This document shows positions 32,766 through 39,733 of a DNA stretch of 64,000 nucleotides, in pieces; the stretch's first letter is position 1; the number at the start of each line of letters is the position of its first letter. Source of the stretch: a virus. The notes below the pieces were generated by a model. It ran no database searches, was not told the origin of the DNA, and saw only the letters and a list, made by a program, of their open reading frames with translations. Made by a program: the position numbers and the translations under genes. Where the stretch lies: the IMG/VR virus record IMGVR_UViG_3300005327_000002, positions 1 to 64,000 of that record; one strand, given 5' to 3'.

Positions 32766-33035
32766 TCAGGCGGTGGGGGTGTCGTCGGCGGGCTTGGCGA
32801 ACTCCGCCGTGTAGCGGGCCAGCCACCAGCCCAGGAACTCCACGGCCTTGTTCCGGGCCGCCTGCTCCGTCTGGAAGCGCTGCTGGGCCAGGCGCAGGGC
32901 GGCGCGGCCGGGCAGCTTGCAGTCCAGGACGTACATTCCGCCGGGGTCGCGGGTGGTGGCGTAGCCGACGGTGAACATCTCGGTGGTGCCGAGCGTCCCC
33001 ACGGTCGTGTTGCGGGTCTTCGTCCAGGCGAGCAT
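32766..33035 (-). CDS. Hypothetical protein
   Basis: An 89-residue protein from ATG 33035 with GAGAGGG upstream. The N-terminal half is beta-rich (MFTVGYATTRDPGGMYVLDC) and the C-terminal half is a long amphipathic helix (ALRLAQQRFQTEQAARNKAV, then FLGWWLARYTAEF). It lies between the ERF gene and the 32183 gene in the same direction. Function unknown. Confidence 0.55.
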   Translation of the reverse strand: MLAWTKTRNTTVGTLGTTEMFTVGYATTRDPGGMYVLDCKLPGRAALRLAQQRFQTEQAARNKAVEFLGWWLARYTAEFAKPADDTPTA

Positions 33036-33106
33036 GTGCGTGCCCTCTCGGGTCGGTGGCGGGCCCCCGGCCGGGCGGCCGGGGGCAGTGGTGCGATCGT
33101 GCCGGG

Positions 33107-34150
33107 TCAGTCGCTGCCGGGCGGCCAGGGCTTGGACCAGCCCCACGCCGACGGGTCGTCCCCCAGGCAGTCCGGGCAGGAGCCGCAGTCGTTGCAGGAC
33201 TCGTACGGGAGCGGGGTGCGGTCGCCGTACTTCGACGCCGCCGGGTCGGCGCCCGGGTGGGCGTGCTCCGGGTGGACCAGCTTCGACGGGTCGCGGCGCT
33301 CCGGCTGCGGCCGGGCCGGGGCCTGGGCGCGTCCGGCGGCGGGCAGCTGCTGGCGGGACGGGGCATTCAGCGCGGCCAGCGCGGTGCGCAGCTGATGCTC
33401 CGTGGCGTCGTTCGGGTTGTGGCCGTAGGTCCGGGTGTACTGGTCCACCAGCTGCTCCCGGGACCAGCCCAGGGCGTGGGCGGCGTCCTTCAGCTGGCGC
33501 GCGGCCTGGGACCGTCCGGACGGCTGCTGCCCGGAGGGCTGGCGGCCCTGCTGCGGGCGCTGGCCCTGGCGCTGGCCTCCACGGTCCGGGCGCTGCCCCC
33601 GGGGCTGCTGGCGGCCGCGCTGCGCCCCGCCGTCGGCCATCTCCTGGCGGCCGCGCTCCATCATCCGGGCCTCATGCTCCGCCTTGTGGCGGTCGGGGGT
33701 GTCGGAGTCCCCGTCGGCCAGGCCGTCCACCGGGATGTGGAACAACGCGGTGAGCATGTACTTCAGGGCGGCGGTCTCCGCCTTCATGGTGGCCTTGTCC
33801 GCGACGTCCCCGCCCTCACCCCAGTACGCGGCGGTGAAGGTGGAGCCGTCGGGGCCCACCAGGGTGTACTCCACCCGGACGGCCACGTAGTTCTGGCGGC
33901 CGCGCTGCTCGGAGACGCGCTCACCGGCCACGGGGATGATGACCAGCTGGTGCTGGACCAGGGCCCGGTTGAAGGCCGCCAGCACGTCCTCAATGGACCT
34001 GTAGGAGTAGCTGCTGTGGTCGTTCCAGCCGGACTTGCCGATGCCCACCGTGCCGATGGTGTGCATCACGTCCAGGACGGCCTGGTGGACGGTGCGGGGC
34101 GCCGCCCCCCGGGAGGGGGCGGCGGTCGTGATGACTGCTTCGACGGTCAC
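33107..34150 (-). CDS. erf: ERF-family single-strand annealing protein
   Basis: A 347-residue protein from GTG 34150, coupled to the preceding WYL gene (GTGA overlap). Residues about 20-135 carry the ERF core: QAVLDVMHTIGTVGIGKSGW, SYSYRSIEDVLAAFNRAL, VEYTLVGPDGSTFTAAYWGE and DKATMKAETAALKYMLTALF. A long Gln/Arg/Gly-rich linker follows (about 165-220), then a helical domain and a C-terminal CNDCGSCPDC tail. ERF proteins anneal single strands, as in P22. The element thus has two unrelated annealing proteins (RecT at 18 kb). The Arg/Gly linker may bind DNA or a single-strand-binding-protein partner. Confidence 0.85.
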   Translation of the reverse strand: MTVEAVITTAAPSRGAAPRTVHQAVLDVMHTIGTVGIGKSGWNDHSSYSYRSIEDVLAAFNRALVQHQLVIIPVAGERVSEQRGRQNYVAVRVEYTLVGPDGSTFTAAYWGEGGDVADKATMKAETAALKYMLTALFHIPVDGLADGDSDTPDRHKAEHEARMMERGRQEMADGGAQRGRQQPRGQRPDRGGQRQGQRPQQGRQPSGQQPSGRSQAARQLKDAAHALGWSREQLVDQYTRTYGHNPNDATEHQLRTALAALNAPSRQQLPAAGRAQAPARPQPERRDPSKLVHPEHAHPGADPAASKYGDRTPLPYESCNDCGSCPDCLGDDPSAWGWSKPWPPGSD

Positions 34151-34584
34151 GCGGCCAGGCCCATCCGGGCGGCGCGGGCGGTGGCGATGCCCTCACGGAC
34201 ACCGGCCAGCAGGCCGTCCGCGTCGTAGGTCTTGCGGGTCTGGCGCTCCGTCACGCTCTCGTCGGCGGAGGCCATGTCCTCCACGGAGGCGCGGAACATG
34301 GAGAAGAAGGCGGTGACCTTCGGCTGCGGGCCGCGCCACACACGGCGGGTGGTGCGGTGGCGGGTGATGCGGTCCAGGCGGAAGGTGCGCATCTCGCCGC
34401 GCAGCTGGCAGTAGGCGCGGATGACGATGTCCCCGGCCTTCGTGACGTCGATCGAGTGGATCTCGATCGTCCGGACCTCCACCTCCGGGGAGTCCTTCCC
34501 GCACTCGTAGGTGATGGTGACGGGGCGCAGGGCTTCGGCGGCGGTGGTGAGCTGGGCCAGGCGGCGGGTCTCGGTGATCGGCAC
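34147..34584 (-). CDS. Stand-alone WYL-domain protein
   Basis: A 145-residue protein; GTG 34584 is the best start. Residues about 1-70 fit a WYL domain: LAQLTTAAEALRPVTITYE, VEVRTIEIHSIDVTKAGDIV, then IRAYCQLRGEMRTFRLDRI. WYL domains bind nucleic acids or nucleotides and control several defence and phage regulators; most are fused to an HTH, which is absent here. Its gene starts about 90 nt after the TTGCAT/TACTAT promoter at 34.7 kb, and its stop overlaps the start of the ERF gene. A role as regulator or ligand sensor for this regulon is inference. Confidence 0.65.
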   Translation of the reverse strand: MPITETRRLAQLTTAAEALRPVTITYECGKDSPEVEVRTIEIHSIDVTKAGDIVIRAYCQLRGEMRTFRLDRITRHRTTRRVWRGPQPKVTAFFSMFRASVEDMASADESVTERQTRKTYDADGLLAGVREGIATARAARMGLAA

Positions 34585-34682
34585 GGTAGGGTCGTCCTTG
34601 CTCTCGGTGGGACCGGGGGTGCTGGGCCCCTCCCGCGTGCTGGCGTGCGATCGGGTGGGGCCCTTCGTTGTACTGCCTTGTG

Positions 34683-34736
34683 ATAGTACACCGAAGCCCC
34701 GCCATGATGCAACATGATGTGGCATCTTGGCGGGGC
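34683..34736 (-). promoter_or_regulatory. Terminator-operator-promoter element A (drives 34584 leftward)
   Basis: The 19-bp near-palindrome at 34707-34725 has arms ATGCAACAT/ATGTGGCAT. Its right half (minus strand) contains -35 TTGCAT, with TACTAT (34683-34688 on the top strand as ATAGTA) 18 nt away. The palindrome sits inside a larger hairpin (GCCCCGCCA 34696-34704 with TGGCGGGGC 34728-34736) that can terminate the leftward gene ending at 34751. Confidence 0.65.
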
Positions 34737-34750
34737 CGGGTTGTGGCCGG

Positions 34751-35716
34751 TCAGGCTTGCTTCTGGACCACCAGCAGGTCGCCCAGGCCGTATCCGGAGA
34801 CGTCCCAGCGCTGCTCCAGGAGCGCGCGGACCTCCTCCAGGCGGCGGGCGACCGTGCTGCCGTCGGAGTCCAGTGCGGCGTGGCTCTCGGTGTAGCCGAC
34901 CACCACGCCGCCGGAGGCCCGGGTGCGCACGCGAGCACCTTCCGACCAGCGGCGCCCACCCGGGGCGGTCTTGCTCAGGGCGACGCCGTGGCGGGCCAGG
35001 TAGCGACGGACGGCGTCGTAGGCGGCCTCCGGGCCCGGGCCGGTCGGGATGCGCGGGGAGGCGATGGCGTCCGGCGGCAGCTGGCGGGTGGAGCCGTCGG
35101 CGTAGTGCTCCACCCAGCCCAGGGAGCCGTCCACGTTGGGCTTGTGCGCCTGATCGACCTGCAGCAGGCGCCCGCACGCGGTGCACCAGCTGCCGGAGCG
35201 GTCGACCACGCGGCCCTGGGCGGTGCACAGCACCTCCGTGCGGCGGGTCGCGGGGTGGATCATCTGGTACTGCGTGCGGCGCTGCGGTGCGGTCACCGGC
35301 GCGGCGGCGGGCTTGGCGGTGGCGGGCACGGGCTCCTCCTGGGCGGCCGGGGCGGGGGTCTCCTCCGCCTCCTGCGTGGTGTCGGTGATGCCGGGCACGT
35401 CCTGGCGGACCCGGGGGCCGCTGTTGGAGATGCTGCAATCGGCCCGGCCGTTGAAGTTGTAGACGCTGACCCGGAACGGGAAGCCCTCCGCGTCCGTCGC
35501 TGCTTCGATCGCGTCGGCGTGACGGGCAACCGTGTTGTTGGCCTCCCGGCTGTAGAGGATCACCAGGGTGTACAGGCGCTCCCCGGCGGAGTTGTACTGG
35601 CCCGTCACGCTGAAGTCCCGGCGGCCCGCGCCGCCGCGCTGCTGCAGGCCCAGGGCGCGCAGCGCGCGGGCGACGGCGACGGTCGGGGTCTTCGCGGGGG
35701 CGGGCTTGCGGGCCAT
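34751..35716 (-). CDS. Hypothetical protein with zinc-ribbon half-motif
   Basis: A 321-residue protein from ATG 35716 (AAGGAG eight nt upstream). The N-terminal 95 residues look like a small folded unit (VAVARALRALGLQQRGGAG; LYTLVILYSREANNTVARHA). An Ala/Pro linker, a WCTACGRLL pair around residue 180 and a C-terminal domain (EAAYDAVRRYLARHGVALS) follow. It is driven by element B and terminated by element A. Function unknown; several parts suggest DNA association. Confidence 0.6.
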   Translation of the reverse strand: MARKPAPAKTPTVAVARALRALGLQQRGGAGRRDFSVTGQYNSAGERLYTLVILYSREANNTVARHADAIEAATDAEGFPFRVSVYNFNGRADCSISNSGPRVRQDVPGITDTTQEAEETPAPAAQEEPVPATAKPAAAPVTAPQRRTQYQMIHPATRRTEVLCTAQGRVVDRSGSWCTACGRLLQVDQAHKPNVDGSLGWVEHYADGSTRQLPPDAIASPRIPTGPGPEAAYDAVRRYLARHGVALSKTAPGGRRWSEGARVRTRASGGVVVGYTESHAALDSDGSTVARRLEEVRALLEQRWDVSGYGLGDLLVVQKQA

Positions 35717-35754
35717 CGGGGGCTCCTTCGGGTCGGTCGTGCTGGCGTCCCCCG

Positions 35755-35811
35755 ATGATGACACACGAAGACCCCTGATGCAACATCATGAGGCATCAGG
35801 GGTCTTCGTGT
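35755..35811 (-). promoter_or_regulatory. Terminator-operator-promoter element B (drives 35716 leftward)
   Basis: Operator 35778-35796 (ATGCAACATCATGAGGCAT). On the minus strand, -35 TTGCAT and -10 CATCAT are separated by 17 nt. A perfect 15-bp outer stem (35763-35777 with 35797-35811) makes it also a terminator for the leftward gene ending at 35816. Confidence 0.7.
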
Positions 35812-35815
35812 CCGG

Positions 35816-36238
35816 TCACGCCACCGTCGCGGGGTAGGTGCGCTCCTGGGCTCCGTCCGGGACGGGCAAGCTGTAGTGCTCGCCCTCCCGGGACGGCCAG
35901 GTGAACACCCGGATGTCCCGGCCGTCCACGGCCCACGGCATGGTGTCCCGGGTGTCCTGGGCCACCTGGTCGGCCAGGTCCTGCTCCGTGGCCGACCAGG
36001 CGGAGGAGCCGTACCTGCTGGCCCGGTCGGCGTCCCCGACGAACACCCGGTAGGTCAGGTCACGGGTGCCGGGCTGCGCGCCGCCGACGTGGTCCCAGCC
36101 CCAGCTGCCCATGGCCAGCAGGCTGGCGAAGGGGCAGCTGTCCAGCGCGGTCCGGGCGGCGGCGTGGTCGGTGCCCTTGTACAGCTCCGTCACGCTGCGG
36201 CCGTCGGAGGTGACCACGGAGTACATGCGGGCGCTCAC
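35816..36238 (-). CDS. Hypothetical protein
   Basis: A 140-residue protein from GTG 36238, coupled to the HTH gene before it (GTGA). It starts VSARMYSVVTSDGRSVTELY and contains a helix (DHAAARTALDSCPFASLLAM), a WSATEQDLADQVAQDTRDTM stretch, and a C-terminal strand-rich part (RVFTWPSREGEHYSL). No motif is recognised. It ends at element B. Confidence 0.55.
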   Translation of the reverse strand: MSARMYSVVTSDGRSVTELYKGTDHAAARTALDSCPFASLLAMGSWGWDHVGGAQPGTRDLTYRVFVGDADRASRYGSSAWSATEQDLADQVAQDTRDTMPWAVDGRDIRVFTWPSREGEHYSLPVPDGAQERTYPATVA

Positions 36239-36468
36239 CGGGCGGCCTGCGTGCGGGCGCGGGGCTTGGAGCGGCCCGGGAACTGGGTGCCGTAGCGGCG
36301 CCGGACGGTCTCCCGGGTCACGCCCAGGATGCCGGAGACGGAGTTGACCACGCCGTCCACGCGGGTGGCCAGGATCTCCCGGGCCAGACCGTCGATCTTC
36401 TCCTGCAGGTCGGCCTGCTGCTGCTGCAGGCCTTCCAGCTCCTGAATCTTGCTCTCGGTGGTGTCCAT
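36235..36468 (-). CDS. Small HTH DNA-binding protein
   Basis: A 77-residue protein from ATG 36468. An N-terminal coiled coil (KIQELEGLQQQQADLQEKID) precedes a helix-turn-helix, VVNSVSGILGVTRETVRRRY, and a basic tail (GRSKPRARTQAAR). The coiled coil would dimerise it, fitting recognition of a palindromic operator. Its promoter (element C1) carries the same operator as the five other units, so it is a candidate for the regulator of this set. This is inference. It is coupled to the next gene. Confidence 0.65.
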   Translation of the reverse strand: MDTTESKIQELEGLQQQQADLQEKIDGLAREILATRVDGVVNSVSGILGVTRETVRRRYGTQFPGRSKPRARTQAAR

Positions 36469-36474
36469 GGCCCC

Positions 36475-36516
36475 ATGATGGAGCACGAAGACGCTTAATG
36501 CAACAGGGTGCGCCAT
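36475..36516 (-). promoter_or_regulatory. Promoter-operator element C1 (drives 36468 leftward)
   Basis: Minus-strand -35 TTGCAT (ATGCAA at 36498-36503) and -10 CATCAT (36475-36480) are 17 nt apart. The operator 36498-36516 is a diverged copy (ATGCAACAG...GCGCCAT). It forms an extended dyad of about 25 bp with element C2. Confidence 0.65.
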
Positions 36517-36538
36517 TGGGCCTACAGACGGTAACCCA

Positions 36539-36594
36539 ATGCCACATCCTGTTGCATTGAGGGGACTTGCGTGTCATGCTGGCTTCTGCCAGCA
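36539..36594 (+). promoter_or_regulatory. Promoter-operator element C2 (drives 36623 rightward)
   Basis: Operator 36539-36557 (ATGCCACATCCTGTTGCAT). -35 TTGCAT (36552-36557) and -10 CATGCT (36575-36580) are 17 nt apart. A GCTGGC-TTCT-GCCAGC dyad (36578-36593) overlaps the -10, like the dyad at the 2.4-kb promoter. Confidence 0.7.
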
Positions 36595-36622
36595 CGGAAC
36601 AGCCCGCCGAGAGGAACCCGAC

Positions 36623-37123
36623 ATGACCGCCTCCGAGACCCCCGCCCGCACCGGGATGCACGTCCGCACCGAGAACGGCACCCGCACCCTGGTGACCACC
36701 CGGGCCGCCCTGGACGAGATGAACGCGGCCATGATGGACAAGGCCGTGAAGCGCACCGTCCGGGAGATGTCCGCCAGCCGCGACAGCGCCGACATCACGT
36801 ACCGGGACGGTCGCAAGGGCCGCAAGGTCAGCCTGCGCCCGGCCAGCGCCCAGGACGTGGCCGACCTGACCCCCGCGCCGGAGACGGAGCCGGAGGCGCC
36901 CGTGGAGAGCGCCCCGGCGGCGCCTGAGTGGCGCACCCTGAAGGGCCTGCGCGTCGGGGACACCGTCCGCCTGTGGTCGGGCAACCGGAAGACCGGACCG
37001 ACCGGAGAGGGCCGGGAGGCCACCCTGGTGGAGATCCGCACCGGCTGGGTCTTCCAGTACACCGACACCGGATGGACGGGCTGGATCGGCGGCGCCGCGT
37101 CCAAGCACTGGGTCTCCGTCTGA
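36623..37123 (+). CDS. Hypothetical protein with SH3-like C-terminal part
   Basis: A 166-residue protein from ATG 36623 (GAGAGGA upstream). A helical N-terminal part (ALDEMNAAMMDKAVKRTVRE) is followed by an acidic linker. The C-terminal 60 residues resemble a small beta-barrel (GLRVGDTVRLWSGNRKTGP; EATLVEIRTGWVFQYTDTGW). The fold guess is from strand pattern only. It is the first gene of the rightward unit controlled by element C2. Confidence 0.6.
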   Translation: MTASETPARTGMHVRTENGTRTLVTTRAALDEMNAAMMDKAVKRTVREMSASRDSADITYRDGRKGRKVSLRPASAQDVADLTPAPETEPEAPVESAPAAPEWRTLKGLRVGDTVRLWSGNRKTGPTGEGREATLVEIRTGWVFQYTDTGWTGWIGGAASKHWVSV

Positions 37124-37189
37124 CCGTCACCGCCCCACGGGGCGCAGCCGCCCGGCTGCGCCCCTGCCCTTACCGAGAGGAACCGAACG

Positions 37190-37273
37190 ATGGCCCGCAA
37201 GACACAGCAGCCCCGCAGGCTGACCGACGCGCCCGGCTGGGTCCGCGACGTCCTGGACGGGGGGCTGCGGTGA
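37190..37273 (+). CDS. Tiny basic protein
   Basis: A 27-residue frame (MARKTQQPRRLTDAPGWVRD, then VLDGGLR) with a good GAGAGGAA site nine nt before ATG 37190. It overlaps the next start (GGTGA). It may act mainly as a leader that couples translation of the following gene. Confidence 0.4.
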   Translation: MARKTQQPRRLTDAPGWVRDVLDGGLR

Positions 37274-37461
37274 GCGCGGGTGTCGCCTGCCGGGTGCGGG
37301 CGCACCGGGGTCTGTGGCGGGTGACGGTCCGCAAGGCCAACTACTCCGCCTTCAACGGCGGGCGCCGGACGCCGTCGGCCTGGTCCCAGCTGCGCTGCCC
37401 GGCCTGCTCCACGTCCTGGCGGAGCAAGGGCGCCTACGTGGACAACGTCCCCGACGCCTGA
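37270..37461 (+). CDS. Small Cys-pair protein
   Basis: A 63-residue protein from GTG 37270, overlapping the stop of the tiny gene before it. It has an RVRAHRGLWRVTVRKANYS basic beta-rich start and a CPACSTSWRSKG segment; one CxxC only. Possibly a nucleic-acid or zinc-binding miniature protein. It ends at element D, which would terminate the transcript. Confidence 0.5.
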   Translation: MSAGVACRVRAHRGLWRVTVRKANYSAFNGGRRTPSAWSQLRCPACSTSWRSKGAYVDNVPDA

Positions 37462-37469
37462 CCTGCGCC

Positions 37470-37522
37470 GAAGACCCCCAATGCCACATGATGTTGCATT
37501 GGGGGTCTTCGTGTGTCATTCT
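37470..37522 (+). promoter_or_regulatory. Terminator-operator-promoter element D (drives 37561)
   Basis: Operator 37481-37499 (ATGCCACATGATGTTGCAT) is one base short of a perfect palindrome. -35 TTGCAT (37494-37499) and -10 CATTCT (37517-37522) are 17 nt apart. The outer stem GAAGACCCCCA/TGGGGGTCTTC (37470-37480, 37500-37510) gives a terminator for the upstream gene. Confidence 0.75.
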
Positions 37523-37560
37523 GGTCTCTCGACCGCACGACCGACCCGAAGGAGCACGAC

Positions 37561-38460
37561 ATGGCGACCATCTCCCCGCGCATGCAGGACGCGATCCGCA
37601 CCGGAGCCGACGGCGCGGTGGTCTTCTGCGAGCGCGCCGACACGGAGTCCGCCCTGATCCGGCACGGCCTGATCCACCCGGTGCAGTCCACCCTCACCGA
37701 GTACGGCCAGCAGGTCCTGGCGGGCCTGCTGGAGGCCGACGCGGCGGCGCAGGCCGCCACCGGCGGCACAGTGCACCGGCCGCAGTCCTGCGCCCAGGAC
37801 GCCGACGCCCCGGCGGAGTGGGAGGGCTTCGCCTTCAGCCGGGTGGCGGTGGGCGACTACGTCCGCTTCCAGACCCGGGAGACCGGCTTCGACGGGCGCG
37901 GCCTGTACTACCGGGAGGGCTGGGTGATCCGCGTCACGGAGTCCTCCATGGTGGTCAGGGTCGGCCACAACGAGACCGCCCGCATCAGCGCGCAGTCCTT
38001 CATGGAGCGGGATGTGGCCCGCAAGCCCGGGATCAAGGTCCCCTACCACCCCGACTTCGCGCACCGGGTCGTCCGGGGCGCGAACGTGACCGTGATCTGG
38101 TCGCCCTTCCCGATCATCGACGCGGCGGCCGTGGTGGACAACTTCCTGGACGCCCGCTACCGGGACGTGGAGACCGTCGCGGAGGCCGCCCGCTTCACGA
38201 AGGCGGAGGGGGCCGACTTCTCCGGCTGGGTGGTGCGCAGCGGGCTGGACTACTCGGACCCGCGACGGACCCGGAAGGCCGCCCTGGAGCAGCTGGAGAT
38301 GGCGGTGGCGGACTACTTCGGCGCGGCCGTGGACTACCTGCGCCAGGGCCCGCAGCCGGTGGAGGACCGGCCCACCCCGATGGCCGCGAAGGTGGCGGCC
38401 TTCCAGGAGCTGGCGAAGGAGCTGGAGGCGGCCGGGCTCAACGTGCGCGCCCTGCTCTGA
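37561..38460 (+). CDS. Hypothetical protein
   Basis: A 299-residue protein from ATG 37561 (GAAGGAG upstream). A winged-helix-like N-terminus (RMQDAIRTGADGAVVFCERA ... LTEYGQQVLAGLLEA) is followed by a beta-rich central domain (VGDYVRFQTRETGFDGRGLY; GWVIRVTESSMVVRVGHNET) and a C-terminal helical part (ALEQLEMAVADYFGAAVDYL). The first part could bind DNA; this is a weak reading. It is a single-gene unit between elements D and E. Confidence 0.6.
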   Translation: MATISPRMQDAIRTGADGAVVFCERADTESALIRHGLIHPVQSTLTEYGQQVLAGLLEADAAAQAATGGTVHRPQSCAQDADAPAEWEGFAFSRVAVGDYVRFQTRETGFDGRGLYYREGWVIRVTESSMVVRVGHNETARISAQSFMERDVARKPGIKVPYHPDFAHRVVRGANVTVIWSPFPIIDAAAVVDNFLDARYRDVETVAEAARFTKAEGADFSGWVVRSGLDYSDPRRTRKAALEQLEMAVADYFGAAVDYLRQGPQPVEDRPTPMAAKVAAFQELAKELEAAGLNVRALL

Positions 38461-38470
38461 CCCCTGCCGG

Positions 38471-38525
38471 ACAACGACCCCTGATGCGACATGATGTTGC
38501 ATCAGGGGTCGTTGTGTGTCATGAT
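38471..38525 (+). promoter_or_regulatory. Terminator-operator-promoter element E (drives 38585)
   Basis: Operator 38484-38502 (ATGCGACATGATGTTGCAT). -35 TTGCAT (38497-38502) and -10 CATGAT (38520-38525) are 17 nt apart. The outer stem ACAACGACCCCTG/CAGGGGTCGTTGT (38471-38483, 38503-38515) is a perfect 13-bp terminator. Confidence 0.75.
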
Positions 38526-38584
38526 GGCGCTTCGACCGAAACACCCGCCGCGCCCGCCAGCCGGGCCGCCGAAAGGACACCGAC

Positions 38585-39025
38585 ATGAACGCCCCCGTCT
38601 GCGGCTACTCCGCCGCCCACACCGCCGCAGCAGTCCCCGCCGACCTCCGGGTGGGCATGGGCCCGCTGGGCCAGGTCCCCTGCTGCACCCCCTGCGCCGA
38701 CACCTACGACCGGCTGAACGGGGTGCCCGGTGAGCGCCTGCCGCTGGCCGCCGTCCGGTTCGCGGTCGTCGCCACGGAGGCGACCTACGACGAAGACGAC
38801 GCCGAGATCATCGCGGTGACCGGCCCCCTGGCCTTCGGCGACAGCCTGGAGCAGGCCCTGAAGGCGCTGCCCGGGGAGACCGTCGGGGAGGTGTACGCGG
38901 TGTGGGCCTCCGCCGACGTGGAGCAGCGCGCGGGCGGCTGCCGCCCCGACTCCCTGGTGATGATCAACGTCTACGGGGACGCCATGGCGCTGGCCGACAC
39001 CTACCTGCAGATCGTGGCGATCTGA
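38585..39025 (+). CDS. Hypothetical protein, member of a three-copy family
   Basis: A 146-residue protein from ATG 38585. The N-terminal part contains CCTPC (around residues 34-38). The C-terminal 60 residues (SLEQALKALPGETVGEVYAV, then RPDSLVMINVYGDAMALADTYL) are related to the genes at 39422 and 39733 by the pattern AVW...RPD.L...V...GD...LA..YL. It is first in a four-gene rightward unit under element E. Function unknown. Confidence 0.6.
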   Translation: MNAPVCGYSAAHTAAAVPADLRVGMGPLGQVPCCTPCADTYDRLNGVPGERLPLAAVRFAVVATEATYDEDDAEIIAVTGPLAFGDSLEQALKALPGETVGEVYAVWASADVEQRAGGCRPDSLVMINVYGDAMALADTYLQIVAI

Positions 39026-39399
39026 TGGCCCGCCGCGCCTTCGTCCGCACCGCCGTGGCCAACCAGGTGCACGACCTGGTGGAGGAGCGCCTGGCCCCCC
39101 TGCAGATCCCCGCCGGGAACCTGTCCTTCGGCTACGCCCTGGCGGAGGACATCCTGGCCCTGGTCCGGGGCCAGGAGCCCGACACCGGCCGGAACCTGGA
39201 CCGGGAGTGCTACGGCACCCTGTGCAAGGTCGCGCCGACCTGGCGGGCCCGCCTGTCCCCCACCCCGGAGGACGAGACCGGCGGCACGTGGCTGGGCGCC
39301 TGCGGCCGCCACCTGGCCTGGGTGTGCGACCAGATCTCCGACGGGGAGAACGTCGACCTGGACGTGGAGCGCATCCGCGCCTCCCTGACCGCCCGCTGA
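39025..39399 (+). CDS. Hypothetical protein
   Basis: A 124-residue protein from ATG 39025, overlapping the preceding stop by one base (TGATG). It is helical with RTAVANQVHDLVEERLAPLQ and contains ECYGTLCKVAPTW and GACGRHLAWVCDQI, so four cysteines and a histidine could form a zinc site. It sits between two members of the AVW/GDL family. Not recognised. Confidence 0.55.
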   Translation: MARRAFVRTAVANQVHDLVEERLAPLQIPAGNLSFGYALAEDILALVRGQEPDTGRNLDRECYGTLCKVAPTWRARLSPTPEDETGGTWLGACGRHLAWVCDQISDGENVDLDVERIRASLTAR

Positions 39400-39421
39400 A
39401 CTACCCGAGAGGACACAGCAC

Positions 39422-39733
39422 ATGACCGAGCACTACGCCGTCCAGAAGACCACCGCCACCGAGACCGCCGACGGGGCCGCCTTCGTGCTGGACGGGGACG
39501 GCCGGGTCTCCCTGGGCCTGGTCAACGCGGTGCACCGCATCGGCGCCTGGGCCGGGAACGTCTTCGCGGTGTGGACCGCCGACGGCCGGGACGCGGCGCT
39601 GGAGGCGCAGCGGACCCGCAGGCCCGACGCCCTGTACACCGTGACCGACTCCGGCGACCTGCTCCAACTGGCGGACCGCTACCTGGAGTTCGTGGTCCGC
39701 ATCGACCGGGCGACCGGCGGATGGGCCGCCTGA
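39422..39733 (+). CDS. Hypothetical protein, AVW/GDL family copy 2
   Basis: A 103-residue protein from ATG 39422 behind GAGAGGA. It reads HYAVQKTTATETADGAAFVL, then VNAVHRIGAWAGNVFAVWTA and RRPDALYTVTDSGDLLQLAD, ending RYLEFVVRID. The C-terminal half matches the proteins at 38585 and 39733. Its stop overlaps the next start (TGATG), so the genes are coupled. Probably a tandem duplication product. Confidence 0.55.
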   Translation: MTEHYAVQKTTATETADGAAFVLDGDGRVSLGLVNAVHRIGAWAGNVFAVWTADGRDAALEAQRTRRPDALYTVTDSGDLLQLADRYLEFVVRIDRATGGWAA

